Shown here one piece after another: positions 40,666 to 50,685 of a stretch of DNA of 64,000 nt (position 1 is its first letter; each line of letters opens with the position of its first letter). A model generated the notes under the pieces. That model did not search any database and was not told the origin of the DNA. It saw nothing but the letters and a program-made list of their open reading frames with translations. The position numbers and the translations under genes are program-made. This stretch comes from Archangium violaceum (GTDB lineage Bacteria > Myxococcota > Myxococcia > Myxococcales > Myxococcaceae): contig NZ_CP069338.1 of the NCBI RefSeq assembly GCF_016859125.1, positions 3,907,501 to 3,971,500 on the forward strand. The letters are read 5' to 3'.

Positions 40666-41289
40666 ATGAGCCCCTCCCTTCGTATTCGTCCCTACCGCCC
40701 GGATGACCGGGACGCCGTGTATGACATCTGCGTGCGCACGGGCGCGGCGGGTCAGGATGCTCGGGGCCTCTACCGGAGCGACGAGCTGCTGCCCGACGTC
40801 TACGCCGGCCCCTACCTCGAGCTCGAGCCGCACCTGGCGTTCGTGGTCGATGAGGGCGGACGCGCGGTGGGGTACGTGCTCGGCACCGCCGACACGCAGG
40901 CCTTCGTGGAGGCCTGGCGGGCCCGGTGGCTGCCGCGCGTGGCGGGCCGGCATCCTCCCCCGGTCGAGCCGGCCCGCACCGCGGACGAGCGGCTGATCGC
41001 CACGCTGCACCATCCCGAGTGGATGCTCGCGCCCGAGCTGGCCCCCCACCCGGCGCACCTGCATGTCGACCTGCTCCCCCATGTTCAGGGGGCCGGGTAC
41101 GGCCGGCGCCTCGTGGAGACCTTCCTCTCCGCGGTGGCTGCCGCGGGCGCGCCCTCGCTGCATCTGGGCACGGGCAACGACAATACCCGGGCACTGCGGT
41201 TCTATGAGCATCTGGGTTTCCAGCGGCTCACCGTGGCGGGAGCCGTGGGCACCACGTACTTCTGGTGCCCTACGGCGAAGCGCGGTTGA
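40666..41289 (+). CDS. GNAT-family N-acetyltransferase
   Basis: A 207-aa protein from the ATG at 40666. Seen: the N-terminal LRIRPYRPDDRDAVYDICVR, an acetyl-CoA binding stretch (LLPHVQGAGYGRRLVETFLS) and the C-terminal NDNTRALRFYEHLGFQRL motif. The region 70-120 carries an insertion common in a subgroup resembling O-GlcNAcase-associated GNATs. The substrate is unknown. It starts 27 bp after the DCC gene. Confidence 0.88.
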   Translation: MSPSLRIRPYRPDDRDAVYDICVRTGAAGQDARGLYRSDELLPDVYAGPYLELEPHLAFVVDEGGRAVGYVLGTADTQAFVEAWRARWLPRVAGRHPPPVEPARTADERLIATLHHPEWMLAPELAPHPAHLHVDLLPHVQGAGYGRRLVETFLSAVAAAGAPSLHLGTGNDNTRALRFYEHLGFQRLTVAGAVGTTYFWCPTAKRG

Positions 41290-41332
41290 TCACATCTCCA
41301 CGGCGGAGTCGATACGGGCGCGGTTTCCAACA

Positions 41333-42718
41333 TTAGAATGACAGCCGGAAGTGGATGGACTTGGGCCGGGTGAGCTGATCGAAGCCCAGCGCGCTCAGGC
41401 TGTGTCCCCGGCCCGAGTTCTTCACGCCAATCCATGGCAGCGCTGGATCCACCGAGTCGCACCGGTTCATGTAGACGGTGCCGAACTCGAGCTGCGTCGC
41501 GAAGCGGGCCGCGCGATCGCGATCCTTCGTCCAGACGCTCGCGGTCAGGCCGAGCTCCGAGTCGTTCATCTTCGCGCGCGCTTCCTCGTCCGAGTCCACG
41601 GGCGCGATGGGCAGCAGCGGCCCGAAGGACTCCTGCCGCATCAGCCGCATCGAGTCATTCATCTCCGTGAGGAGCGTGGCCTGGAAGAAGCGGCCCTTGC
41701 CGTCCACCTGGGTCCGCTTGCCGCCCACGAGCACACGAGCCCCCTTGCCGCGGGCGTCCTCCACGAGCTGCTCCAGCTCCAACGGGTGGTTGGGCTGCGC
41801 GATGGGCCCCAGCGTCGTCTGGTCGCTCATCGGATCGCCGAGCACGTACCCTCGCACCAGCGCCTCGCACGCCTCGGTGAAGCGCTTGTAGAGCGAGCGA
41901 TGCACGTAGACGCGCTCTACCGCGCAGCAGCTCTGGCCCGCGTTGTACATGGCGCCGTCCACGATGTTCTCCACCGTCTTCTCGAAGTCACAGTCCGGAG
42001 CCACGTAGGCGGGATCGTTCCCGCCCAGCTCCAGCCCCATGTGCCGGAAGCGCGTGGCGCCCGCCAACGTGAGCCGCTGTCCGCCGTACACCGAGCCGGT
42101 GAACACCACATGGTCCACCCGTGCGTCACCCATCATGCGCTCGCTGGTGGGGTGGTCACAGTGCATCGCCTGGACGAGGTGGGGGGGCGCTCCGGCCTCG
42201 GCGAAGGCCCGGGCGAAGTGCTCCCCGCACAGGGGCGAGCGCGGCGAGTGCTTCACCACCACCGCGTTGCCCGCCAGCACCGCCGGTACCACCACGTTCA
42301 CTGCGGTGAGCAGCGGGTAGTTCCACGCGGGCAGGTCCACCACCACCCCCAGCGGCTCCTTGACGATCCGGCGCTCGAAGCCCACCTTGGGCGGCAGCAC
42401 GATGTCCGCCAGCGCCGTGTCCGCGATGGAGATCATGTAGCGGGCCCGCTCGGCCATGCCGCGAATCTCGCCCCGCGCCTGGGCGAGCGGCTTGCCCATC
42501 ATCCGGGTGATGTCCGTGGCGATGGCGTCCGCCCGCGCCTCCATGGAGGCGACCATGCGCTCGCACCAGTCCTTGCGCTGGGCGAGGGAGGTGGCTCGCG
42601 CGGCCCGGGCGGCGGCCCGGGCCTGATCGAGCACGGTGTTCACGGTCGCCTCGTCCGCGAGGGGCACGGAGCAGGCGACGTCGCCCGTGTACGGATTGTC
42701 GACAGTCAGGGTGGTCAT
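41333..42718 (-). CDS. NAD(P)-dependent aldehyde dehydrogenase
   Basis: A 461-aa enzyme from the ATG at 42718; the longer frame from 42913 has no support. Seen: the Rossmann-type FTGSVYGGQRL, the general base in LELGGNDPAYV, the catalytic cysteine in NAGQSCCAVERVYVH and the late ESFGPLLPI. It oxidises aldehydes to acids in the cytoplasm; the chain resembles succinate-semialdehyde or acyl-aldehyde types, but the substrate is open. It is convergent with the GNAT gene and stands alone. Confidence 0.92.
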   Translation of the reverse strand: MTTLTVDNPYTGDVACSVPLADEATVNTVLDQARAAARAARATSLAQRKDWCERMVASMEARADAIATDITRMMGKPLAQARGEIRGMAERARYMISIADTALADIVLPPKVGFERRIVKEPLGVVVDLPAWNYPLLTAVNVVVPAVLAGNAVVVKHSPRSPLCGEHFARAFAEAGAPPHLVQAMHCDHPTSERMMGDARVDHVVFTGSVYGGQRLTLAGATRFRHMGLELGGNDPAYVAPDCDFEKTVENIVDGAMYNAGQSCCAVERVYVHRSLYKRFTEACEALVRGYVLGDPMSDQTTLGPIAQPNHPLELEQLVEDARGKGARVLVGGKRTQVDGKGRFFQATLLTEMNDSMRLMRQESFGPLLPIAPVDSDEEARAKMNDSELGLTASVWTKDRDRAARFATQLEFGTVYMNRCDSVDPALPWIGVKNSGRGHSLSALGFDQLTRPKSIHFRLSF

Positions 42719-42896
42719 GGTCGGCAAGGTAATGCTCCGGAGGAGTGTCGACCCGGGTGGAGCCTCGCGAGCCGCCTTCCGTGCGTTCGCTCGTGGACGG
42801 CTGGAGCGCCGGGACGGCGTGGACGAGCCCAGGCACTGTTCACCGCTCATTGTCTGAGGGGGCGGAACAACCTTCCGCGGGAGCGTCTGCCTAGGC

Positions 42897-43122
42897 CTAC
42901 TCGCAGTACTCATCCACCTGGTCGGCGGGAATCTCCGCGGGGGGGAGGAGGCCGAGCACCAGCGAGTTGTAGCGGCTTCTCTCCAGCGGCGTGTTCTCGT
43001 CGGGTACCATAGCGCCGCTGGTTCTCGAGGAACACCTCACAAGCGGGTATCAGCCGTTCATCCGGCAGTACGCTGCACTCGCCCTCCACCTGAACACTCG
43101 GGCCACAGCCCGCGAGCCCCAC
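42897..43122 (-). pseudogene. small lipoprotein-like remnant, frameshifted
   Basis: The minus frame reads VGLAGCGPSVQVEGECSVLP...LIPACEVFLENQRR, with a lipobox-like LAGC, but no good start codon precedes the short hydrophobic stretch. After a shift near 43010 another frame gives MVPDENTPLERSRYNSLVLG...DQVDEYCE before TAG 42897-42899. The two halves read like one small secreted protein with a frameshift. This could be chance; no family is recognised. Confidence 0.35.
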
Positions 43123-43256
43123 CGCGATGATGACTCGTGTGTCACTCGCGAAGGCGGTGCTTTGTCCCCGGGGCCGGTCAATCCTGCATCCCGTGGCGTG
43201 CTACCGCGACAAACTGTCCGGGAGTCGGGCAATCCCATCCCAGTCGCACAAGAGGG

Positions 43257-43289
43257 GAGGCCCCCAGCCGTATGACGGCCGGGGGCCTC
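43257..43289 (-). terminator. terminator after GH6 gene
   Basis: A GC-rich hairpin (gaggcccccagccg / cggccgggggcctc with a short tatga loop) lies 13 bp past the GH6 stop on the minus strand. No long T run follows. Confidence 0.6.
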
Positions 43290-43301
43290 GAATTCAATCC
43301 A

Positions 43302-45713
43302 CTACGGCTCGATGCCTCCGGCCAGCGTGCCGTTCCGGTAGACGGTGATGCTCGTGTTCTCGCCATAGGCCGTCTGCCCGGCCTTGAACGAGTAGTCATC
43401 CGCCTCGTTGAAGTTCGCCCAGTTCGACGTGTTCACGCGGAGCTGGATGTCCCCCGTGTCCTGGCCCGCCGCCAGCGTGCCGCTGGCGAAGCCGACCTCC
43501 AGGTAGTGGGTGGCGCCAGGCCGCGGAGAGGCCAGCTGGACGAACTGGAAGCTCAGGTTCGTGCAGCCCAGGACGGCCCAATCACAGTTGACCTGCAGGG
43601 TGGCCGGGCTCTCCAGCGAGAAGTAGTACCGGGCCTTGACCTCCGTCAGGTTGGCCGGCGTGGTGCCGCCGTTCTTCACCCGGAGGTGGGGCCGGAGCTG
43701 GTTGTTGGTCGGGGCGTTGTTGTCCCCATCGCGGTAGAGGACGGAGAGGGCGCCGGTGCTGACGTTCTGCGTCGTGGCGGAGACCTCGTTCGAGCCGGCG
43801 GACTCGAGGGAGGCATTGAAGGCCGTCGCCTTGTAGTAGTAGGTCGTGTTGGGCGTCAGGCCCGTGTCGGTGAAGCTGGTGGTGGTGCTGCTCCCCACCC
43901 GGTTCGCCGCGGTCAGCGCCACGTTCGGCGAGGTGGAGCGGTAGAGGTTGTAACCGGTGGCACCCGTGGAACCCGTCCAGCTCAGGTTGATCTGACTGGA
44001 GCTGGTCGCCGTTGCGAGCAGACCGGTGGGCGCGGCCAGGACCTGCTCACCCGGAGTCGCCGAGACCGCGCTGGTGTTGGCGCTCTCGCCGTTGGCGTTG
44101 GACGCGCTGACCACGAAGTAATACGTCGTCCCATTGGTCAGCCCGGTGTTGGTGTAGCTCGTACCCGTCACGGTGCTCACCGCCACGAACGGTCCGTTGC
44201 TGGCCGTGCCCCGCTTGACGGTATAGCTCGTCGCACCGAGCGCGGCGGTCCAGCTGAGCGTCACCTGCTGGTTCCCCGCAGTGGCCGTCAGGCCCGTCGG
44301 GGTGAAGGGCGGGTCATTGTCACCGGTGGTCGGCGGGATGGCCGGATACGCGTTCTGGACCAGCATGGCGAACTGGTTGTGGAACCAGTGGCCGGACAGC
44401 GGCGCGTCCGGCAGGGCCCCGGTCTTCATGTTGTACTTCGTCATGTAGTCCGGGTTGCACATCGGGTCCGCGCCCTTGCCCTCGTCGTTCGGAATCTCCT
44501 TGCTCGCGCCGTCCGACTCGCCCGGCGGCTTGATCCAGACGAACGCATCCAGGTGCGAGGCGGTATAGCCAGACGGAGCGGACTGGGGCGCTTGACCCAT
44601 GCCGGCGCCGCTGTGGTTGCACCAGAGGCCCCGGTGGCCCCGCCGGTCGACGCGGCCGGAGTCGGCGTACGCGTCCACCGTGCTGCCGGACGCACCCGTC
44701 GGACGGTTGGGTCCGCCCCAGCCATTGCGCGAGGTGTCGATGAGGAAGCCGATGTTGGCCGGCCAGCCCGCGGCCGTGAAGCCGGTGTAGAGGGCCGCCG
44801 TGAAGTCGCTCTCGTCGAAGTGGGGGTTCCACTCGTAGATCTTCGCCGACTTGAGCTGCTGCCCGCCGACGGTCACGTTCGGGTCCACCAGGTGCGGCTC
44901 CACGAGGGGCGTGTAGTTGGAGATGTTGGTCACGAAGCCATCGACGCTGGCCAGTCCGGCCGTCGTCCCGCCCACCACGTTGGTGTAGAGCGCGATGACC
45001 CGCTGACGGTTGTCGTCCCAGCCCAGCCAGCCCGAGTGGGCGATGTCCAGGTAGGTGTAGACATTGGGGATGGCGTGCAGCTTGTTCAGGGCGTACTGCG
45101 CGGCCGCCACGTAGATGCCGCTGGAGTTGGCCTGGGCGCACTCAGGGTCGCTCAGGTTGGTCACCAGGTTCGGCAGGCCGTCCGGCTCGATGGCCGTGAT
45201 GATCCGGATGTCCTTGTACTTCGGATCGGCGAAGATGGACGCGATGACATCGATGTACTCGGTCTTGTAGCGCTGCAGACCTTCCTCGGACAGGGGCAGC
45301 TCACCATTGGACGCCAGCGCCGCGCAGTCCCGGCCCGGCATGTCGTAGATGACGAAGGTCGCGGTGATGGGCTGGCCAGCCTTCTTCTGCGCCAGCACCA
45401 GGTCCAGGTGGTCTCGCAGACCCTTGCGGCCGCCGTTCGCGCTGCCGCCGTGAACCGCCGCGATGCGGTCGAGCCAGACAGCGGTCGGGTACTTCTTGAC
45501 CGTGCGCATCTTCGCGGCCAGGGCGCTGTCGGTCGTCTTGGCGATCGAGGTGTCAACCAGCGCCGCGTAGTCGGGGTTGACGTAGGCGGTTGATCCCTCG
45601 AACGGGTTGTCCACATGCGTCTGAGCGGCTGCGACGCCTCCCCAGAGTGCCAGGAGCAGGAATGAGAGGGGGGCCAGAGCCAGGGCGCGGGTCCTTGGAC
45701 GCGTTCGTTGCAT
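43302..45713 (-). CDS. GH6 cellulase with two FN3 domains and a CBM3
   Basis: An 803-aa secreted enzyme. The ATG at 45713 follows GGAGGG. A signal peptide ends AAAQT (about residue 31). Residues 35-440 are glycoside hydrolase family 6, with the active-site YDMPGRDC (Asp129), AIEPDGLPNLVTN and YLDIAHSGWLGWDDN. Two fibronectin type III domains follow (about 450-540 and 545-640), then a family 3 carbohydrate-binding module (about 650-803: LSVLYRDGDNNAPTNNQLRP...LRVNTSNWANFNEADDYSF). GH6 enzymes are inverting cellobiohydrolases or endoglucanases; CBM3 binds crystalline cellulose. It stands alone, and its upstream region carries LacI-type palindromes. Confidence 0.95.
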   Translation of the reverse strand: MQRTRPRTRALALAPLSFLLLALWGGVAAAQTHVDNPFEGSTAYVNPDYAALVDTSIAKTTDSALAAKMRTVKKYPTAVWLDRIAAVHGGSANGGRKGLRDHLDLVLAQKKAGQPITATFVIYDMPGRDCAALASNGELPLSEEGLQRYKTEYIDVIASIFADPKYKDIRIITAIEPDGLPNLVTNLSDPECAQANSSGIYVAAAQYALNKLHAIPNVYTYLDIAHSGWLGWDDNRQRVIALYTNVVGGTTAGLASVDGFVTNISNYTPLVEPHLVDPNVTVGGQQLKSAKIYEWNPHFDESDFTAALYTGFTAAGWPANIGFLIDTSRNGWGGPNRPTGASGSTVDAYADSGRVDRRGHRGLWCNHSGAGMGQAPQSAPSGYTASHLDAFVWIKPPGESDGASKEIPNDEGKGADPMCNPDYMTKYNMKTGALPDAPLSGHWFHNQFAMLVQNAYPAIPPTTGDNDPPFTPTGLTATAGNQQVTLSWTAALGATSYTVKRGTASNGPFVAVSTVTGTSYTNTGLTNGTTYYFVVSASNANGESANTSAVSATPGEQVLAAPTGLLATATSSSQINLSWTGSTGATGYNLYRSTSPNVALTAANRVGSSTTTSFTDTGLTPNTTYYYKATAFNASLESAGSNEVSATTQNVSTGALSVLYRDGDNNAPTNNQLRPHLRVKNGGTTPANLTEVKARYYFSLESPATLQVNCDWAVLGCTNLSFQFVQLASPRPGATHYLEVGFASGTLAAGQDTGDIQLRVNTSNWANFNEADDYSFKAGQTAYGENTSITVYRNGTLAGGIEP

Positions 45714-45801
45714 ACTTCCCTCCTGATTGGAAATTCCAACGACTCCCAAGAATGGGAAATCGCTTCTAGTCAGGAAGATACTTGAAGCCTGAAAGACTTG
45801 G

Positions 45802-45821
45802 CAATGAAAACGTTTTCATTG
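45802..45821. promoter_or_regulatory. 20-bp perfect palindrome, LacI-family-type operator
   Basis: The sequence caatgaaaacgttttcattg is a perfect 20-bp palindrome centred on CG, 89 bp upstream of the GH6 start. The core TGAAAACGTTTTCA fits the LacI/GalR-family (cre-like) operator pattern. Control of cellulase genes by LacI-type repressors is known in other bacteria. The regulator is not encoded in this window. Confidence 0.75.
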
Positions 45822-45875
45822 GTGTCTGTTCATCGACGAACAAAGCCGAGCCCCGTGCTCGACGCGGGAGTGAAT

Positions 45876-45888
45876 TGAAATGCTTTCA
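45876..45888. promoter_or_regulatory. second operator-like palindrome
   Basis: The sequence tgaaatgctttca is a 13-bp imperfect version of the same palindrome, with arms TGAAA/TTTCA, 55 bp further upstream. Confidence 0.45.
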
Positions 45889-45998
45889 CTTCTGTCGCGG
45901 GAAATTTACCGCTTCATGGCAATGAATGTGTCGTCCTGTGAGCGATGGTCTTGGGCCCGTCGCGCCGCGTCATGGCCCGCTTGATGCTTCAGCGGATC

Positions 45999-46012
45999 GA
46001 AACGTTTTTATT
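45999..46012. promoter_or_regulatory. third operator-like half site near APH start
   Basis: The sequence gaaacgtttttatt keeps the AAACGTTT centre of the palindrome and lies 16 bp before the APH-type gene start, where a bound repressor would block it. Confidence 0.4.
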
Positions 46013-46027
46013 GGATAGGATGATGGA

Positions 46028-46975
46028 ATGCCGATCGAGCATCTGACCCCCAGTGAGCTGAAGGCTCGTACGACACGTGCCGTTGCCGCGGCGACGAGTG
46101 CGGGCCGCGCGCTCGGACTCGACGTGGCCGACCCGAAGGTCTTGCATGATGTCTTCTCCGTCGTCGTGCACCTCGCGCCATCACCCGTGGTGGTCCGGGT
46201 CCCCGTGGTGCTGCCGCCCGGGTTCGACGGGGCACCGCAGGTCGCGCGTCAGGCGCGCGAATTGGCCGTGGTCGCATGGCTGGCGGACCGTGGGCTCCCG
46301 GTCGTGCGCCCGAGTCCCCTCGTCCCTCGTGAGCCCGTGCGGCGGGAGGGCTTTTCGATGACGTTCTGGGAGCTCGTGGACGTCGACACCTCGCGCCAGC
46401 CGGACTTCATCGCCGAAGCGGCGCTCGCGGCCGACCTGCACGCGGCGCTGCGCGACTACCCGGGCGAGCTCCCGTTCCTCTCACCCATCGCCGCGACTGT
46501 GCCCGCGTGCTTGGCGCTTCTGGAGGAGAACCCCGGGCTGTTGGCTCCCGCGGACCTCGAGCGGGCTCGGGGCGAGTGGGCTGTCCTTGGACCCGTGCTT
46601 TCATCGCGCGAGGGCTTCGCCAATGCGTTCCCGAAGGCCGGCGTCCAGCCAATCCACGGGGATGCGCCGTCGTACAACATCATCCGCACGACCTCGGGAG
46701 TGCGCTACGCGGACTTCGAGGATGTGAACCTTGGCCCGGTCGAATGGGATCTCGCGTTCCTCGGTCCGGAAGGTGCCGCCGTCTACGACGCGGCGGCGGC
46801 GCGAGCAGGCGTGCGGCCTCTCGACCCGGCTGTCCTGCGCGTCATGGATGCCGCGCGGATGCTTCAGGTGGTTGCCTGCTACGCCCTCGTGCCGCAATTG
46901 CCGATGCTGGCCGAGGGGCTCGCGCCCTCGCTCCAGAGCTGGCGGACGATGCCGTTCGCGGGCGGGTTGGGCTGA
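46028..46975 (+). CDS. APH-family phosphotransferase (aminoglycoside/choline kinase-like)
   Basis: A 315-aa protein. Seen: a kinase-like N-lobe, the catalytic HGDAPSYNII loop and the metal-binding YADFEDVNLGPVEWDLA block, which together define the aminoglycoside phosphotransferase/choline kinase fold. It should transfer phosphate from ATP to a small hydroxylated molecule; whether it gives drug resistance cannot be told. It is divergent from the GH6 cellulase and shares its palindrome-containing upstream region. Confidence 0.88.
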   Translation: MPIEHLTPSELKARTTRAVAAATSAGRALGLDVADPKVLHDVFSVVVHLAPSPVVVRVPVVLPPGFDGAPQVARQARELAVVAWLADRGLPVVRPSPLVPREPVRREGFSMTFWELVDVDTSRQPDFIAEAALAADLHAALRDYPGELPFLSPIAATVPACLALLEENPGLLAPADLERARGEWAVLGPVLSSREGFANAFPKAGVQPIHGDAPSYNIIRTTSGVRYADFEDVNLGPVEWDLAFLGPEGAAVYDAAAARAGVRPLDPAVLRVMDAARMLQVVACYALVPQLPMLAEGLAPSLQSWRTMPFAGGLG

Positions 46976-47421
46976 GGATGACCGCGGGCGGGGTGCCCGA
47001 GGTCACCCCGGGCCAGGCCATTACATGTCGCACCAGAAGGCGCGCATGTCGCCGCTGTCCGTGCCAGTGAACGAGAAGCTGATACCGTCGCGGCTCAAGC
47101 CCACGGAGAGCCCGGGCACATCATTGATGCCGCAGCGCTCCGTCTCGGAGGCGCTCTCGAGGTAGGACTTGCGTCGCAGGTGCACTTGTCGCCCCCTGCC
47201 GAGATGCTTCCATGGTCCAGCTCGTGCGGGAGGCAGGGCTTCATGGCCGCGAGAGTTCGCCTGTAATGGTTGTCGCGGAGGTGTGTTCAATTATCGACTG
47301 TGAAGTTCAACACCGGTCTTCGGGCTCCGCTGTTGAACTGGTTGCCCATGTATTCACGGGTGAGCCCGCGTCGCCGATGTCGGTGCGGATGCACGTGAAT
47401 GAGGCCAGGCTTCTTTCCCCG
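46976..47421. other. intergenic region with a 3' gene fragment
   Basis: The minus frame 47182-47021 (SYLESASETERCGINDVPGL then SVGLSRDGISFSFTGTDSGD and a Cys near the stop) reads like the C-terminus of a secreted protein whose 5' part is missing. A 7-bp GC hairpin (46989-47010) could end the APH transcript. Nothing else is supported before the IS1182 element. Confidence 0.4.
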
Positions 47422-47553
47422 CTAGGAGCGTGTCGGGGAATCAGCCAGAGGGACAGTGGCGCATAGCAGGCGCCATATGGCGCCACAGGTCCAGAGGTCA
47501 TGGGGGAGGGAGAGGCGACCCACTCGTCGTGCCGCCTCGCGGCGACCTCGCCG

Positions 47554-48863
47554 CTACGCGGCCTGCTCGGCCAGGCCAGGCAGCGCCCAACCCTGCTTCC
47601 ACATCTTCTTGAGGTTGTGGACGGCACACGCCAGCGAGAATTCTCCTCGCACCTTGTCCAGCCCCCGCAACGAGAAGCGTGGCAGGACTGTATTCTTCAC
47701 CTGTCCAATCACCGGCTCGGCCGTCACCTTGCGCCGCGCGTACGCCTTGCGCCCCCGCTTCGTCAACAGCTTGCGCTTCATCCTCTCCTTGAAGCTCAGG
47801 CCCGCCGGCGGGCGTCCTCTCGGCGCTGGCGGCGCCTCCTCTCCATGCTTGTCGCGCCCGCCAGCCACGAAGCACTCCACCCCCTTCTGCTCTACCTTCT
47901 CAATGTCCTCCTGGCACAGGTAACCCGCGTCCGCGCTCAGCTCCTCGGGCACCAACCCCGTGTTGGCCTCCACCTGCTCCACCATGGGCGCCAGTTGCCG
48001 TGCATCGCTGCTGCTCTGCCCCACCTCCTGCGCCACTACCAACTGCGTGTCCGCGTCCACCGCCACCTGCGCGTTGTAGGACTGCTGGAAGGCCCCTCCC
48101 TTGGGCATGATTCGCGACTCGGGGTCGGTGAAGTTGTACTGCGCCTTCTCCGCGGGCTTTGCCTCCTCGGGCGACTTCCCCTCGGCCTCGGCCTTCTTCC
48201 TGGCCTGCTCCTCCAACTCCTGCTTCGCCTGCCCAATCCTCTCCCGCCTCTTCTCCTTCTCCACCGCCAGCGCCACCTTCTTCTCCGCCTCCACCTGGCG
48301 CGCCGCCTCCCGCAGCCGCTCGGCGCGCTTCTTTGGATTCTTCATCTCCTCGGGCAGTTCGTCCCCACGCCGTCCCTTGCCGTGGCGCTCGTCCTCCTGT
48401 GCATCCAGCTCCTCGGCCTCCGCCAGCAGGCGCCCCACCTGCTCGTCCAGCTTCTTCATCGCCTCGTCCATGCGCCCGTAGCTCATGGCCTTGTGCTTGC
48501 TGGCGTTGGCCTTCATCTTCGTGCCGTCCACCGACAGGTGCCCCACCTTCTCGAGCCCCGACTGGCGGGCCACCCGCAGCGTGTCCACGAAGAGCGCTCG
48601 GAAGGCCTCCAGGTGTCTCACCCGGAAGGCGCACACCGTGTCGTGGTCCGGCTGCTCTCCTCCCGTCAGGTAGCGGAAGGCGATGTCCGTCTCGCACCGC
48701 CTCTCAATCTCCCGGCTGCTCGTTCCGGCTGCCACTCCCGGAACGGTCGCGGCGGGCTGAAGCGCACGGAGCTCTTCGTCTCCTCCTGCCGCTGCGGCTT
48801 CTGCGCCTCGGGCACATCCAACAGCACGCTCTGCTCGGGCTTCTTCGTCTCGCTGGTGCTCAC
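47554..48863 (-). pseudogene. IS1182-family transposase, internally deleted
   Basis: The GTG at 48863 starts a frame (MSTSETKKPEQSVLLDVPEA...PPRPFREWQP) that breaks near 48720. A second frame then carries the normal middle and end: SSREIERRCETDIAFRYLTG, GHLSVDGTKMKANASKHKAM, FTDPESRIMPKGGAFQQSYN (DDE residues) and VTAEPVIGQVKNTVLPRFSL. About 60-70 residues that normally lie between the two blocks are missing and the join is out of frame, so the protein cannot be made whole. A 90-residue Lys/Glu/Ala coiled region sits in the middle as in relatives. Confidence 0.85.
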
Positions 48864-48918
48864 CCTCCAGTTTCAACCAGAACTCGCCGCTGCCCTGAAG
48901 GACCACCTGGGGCGTCAC

Positions 48919-50656
48919 CCCACCATATTCGCGACGACTGGCTCAAGACATGCATGAAGGCTGAGGTCGAGCGCGTTGGGTTGAGTTATCGGGCACAAGG
49001 CAGAGGAAGCCCGCCCCGGGGCAGCGGGTAGCAAGCAGGAGGAGATGGAGAGGGGAGTGGGGAGAGTGCGACACGTGAGCTGCAATTGACTCCAGGCAGC
49101 TACGTGATTTGCGCTGTGCTCAGCGAGCCCAGCTTCGTCCACAGCTTCTGCCAGAGGCTGGCCGACTCCCGGCCAATGACCAGCACCACTCTTCTGGCGT
49201 GTAACAGCACCCGCGCGGCTACTTTGAGCACCCGCTCGCGCACACGGAGCAGCCCCAGCCCTCGCCCGTGGCCTGCTCCATCAGCACGCGCGCGGCGTGC
49301 ACCAGGTTGTAGGCCAGGGCATTGAGCAACAGGCGTACCTCGTTGTTGGCGAAGGCGTCGATGGACACCGCGCGCTGGACGGGCGGCTGCCCCGGTACTT
49401 GGACTTGGGCCGTCTGGCCGAGGAGAGCGCCGGGGCCAGCACGTCCATGAGCTCTCCGAAGTGGCCCTCCGCCGTGCCGCGTTGGCGGTAGTGCTCCAGC
49501 AGCGCCTGTGCCGGCATCTGCTCCTTGCTCCAGCTCGTCACCAGCCAGAAGGCGTGCGGGAAGAGCTCGTCCTTCCTCTCCAGCACTACCAACACCACGC
49601 GCCGCGCACGGCTCCAGCCCTGCGCCTGGTACTCCCATTCGTACAGGTGGGTGCCCGGCTCCCCTGCGGCACTCCCGAATTCATGAAGCGCGGCAGCGCC
49701 GCCTCCCGCTGCAACACGCTGGTGTTGCGCACGCGCGCCACGTAGGGCGTGCCTCGCTCCTCCAGCTTCGCCAGCAGCTTCTCCTCGGGAAAGCCCGCGT
49801 CGAAGCGCACCGCCGCCACCTCACACACCTCCTTCTCCACTCGCCCCAGCAACTCGTCGATGAATTCCAGCGCTCCATTGGCGCTGTGCACGTTTCCCTC
49901 GCGCAACCTCACGTCCAGCAGGTCTCCCGTCTCGGCGAGACTGGCGACAATCGGGTGGTACATGCGTACTCCGTAGTGCCCGTTGTACGCGCTGCCCTCC
50001 TGGTGCCCATGCACCTCCACCGGCAACCCGTCCACGTCCACCGTCACCTGCTTGAGCTTCTGGCCCTTGGGCTGCTGCGCCCTCAGCCTCCGCCCCGTCT
50101 GCCACACCAGCGCCTCGTGCAGCACCTTCCGGTTTTCCTCTCGCGCCAACATGGCCGTCAGCCGCGACAAGGTGGGCTGTGAGGCCAACCCCTCCGCTCC
50201 CCCCTCTTTCCCCCTCAGCGGCACGCTGCTCTTGCTGTCCGACACCGCCAACCTCAACGCCGCGTCCCTCCTGAGCGCGTCCGCGTCGTCGTGGTCTCTC
50301 CACCCTTGCCCCAACAGCAGAAGGTCCGTGCGCACCAACTCCCTCAGCGAGTGGGTTATCCGCTTCTCGTCTCGCGTGTCCGTCAACATCTCCCCCAGCC
50401 AGCGCGTCAGCCCCAACCGCTCGTCCACCTCCCTCAGCAGCACCGCACCTGCCTCCGACGTCAACCGCTCCGCCCTCGCCTCCAGCTTCACGGAGCCGTT
50501 GAACTCCAGCCCGAAGTCGTTGAGGATTTCACCCATGACGCGCCTCCTGCCTTGTGGTGGTGGATGTCTGAACAACACCCCTCTACCACTCGGGAGGTCA
50601 GGCGCGTCACCCTCCTTTTCCGGTCATCCTCCTGCACCTCTCGTGAATAAGGCGGG
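48919..50656 (-). mobile_element. IS1380-family insertion sequence, copy 2 (1,738 bp)
   Basis: Almost identical to the copy at 21473-23211, with the same inverted terminal repeats. The 5-bp target duplication GTCAC lies at 48914-48918 and 50657-50661. It is inserted in the 5' end of the IS1182 element. It is 1 nt shorter because a CCCCC run of copy 1 (near 21955) is CCCC here (near 49390). Confidence 0.92.
49100..50536 (-). pseudogene. IS1380-family transposase with three frame breaks (copy 2)
   Basis: Same protein as in copy 1, starting at the ATG at 50536. It shares both frame breaks at the same GGGG runs (near 49655 and 49260) and has an extra one-base loss in a C run near 49390. The first 285 or so residues, up to FMNSGVPQG, are identical to copy 1. 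It cannot give an intact transposase without three frame corrections. Confidence 0.85.
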
Positions 50657-50685
50657 GTCACCCCTCTTCCCCACCCTTTGTGGTG

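Larger units (their letters stand above)
42719..43301. other. intergenic region with lipoprotein remnant and terminator
   Basis: Between the aldehyde dehydrogenase start and the GH6 stop there is only a short, frameshifted lipoprotein-like remnant (42897-43122) and a hairpin (43257-43289). I see no other gene. Confidence 0.5.
45714..46027. other. divergent regulatory region between GH6 and APH genes
   Basis: This 314-bp spacer between two divergent genes is AT-richer than its surroundings and holds three related palindromes (entered separately). I see no ORF in it. Confidence 0.6.

Noticed and set aside
43137-45593. Open frame of 818 codons on the plus strand opposite the GH6 gene
   Set aside because: Antisense to an unmistakable cellulase gene; composition (Val/Arg/Gly/His) is that of a shadow frame.
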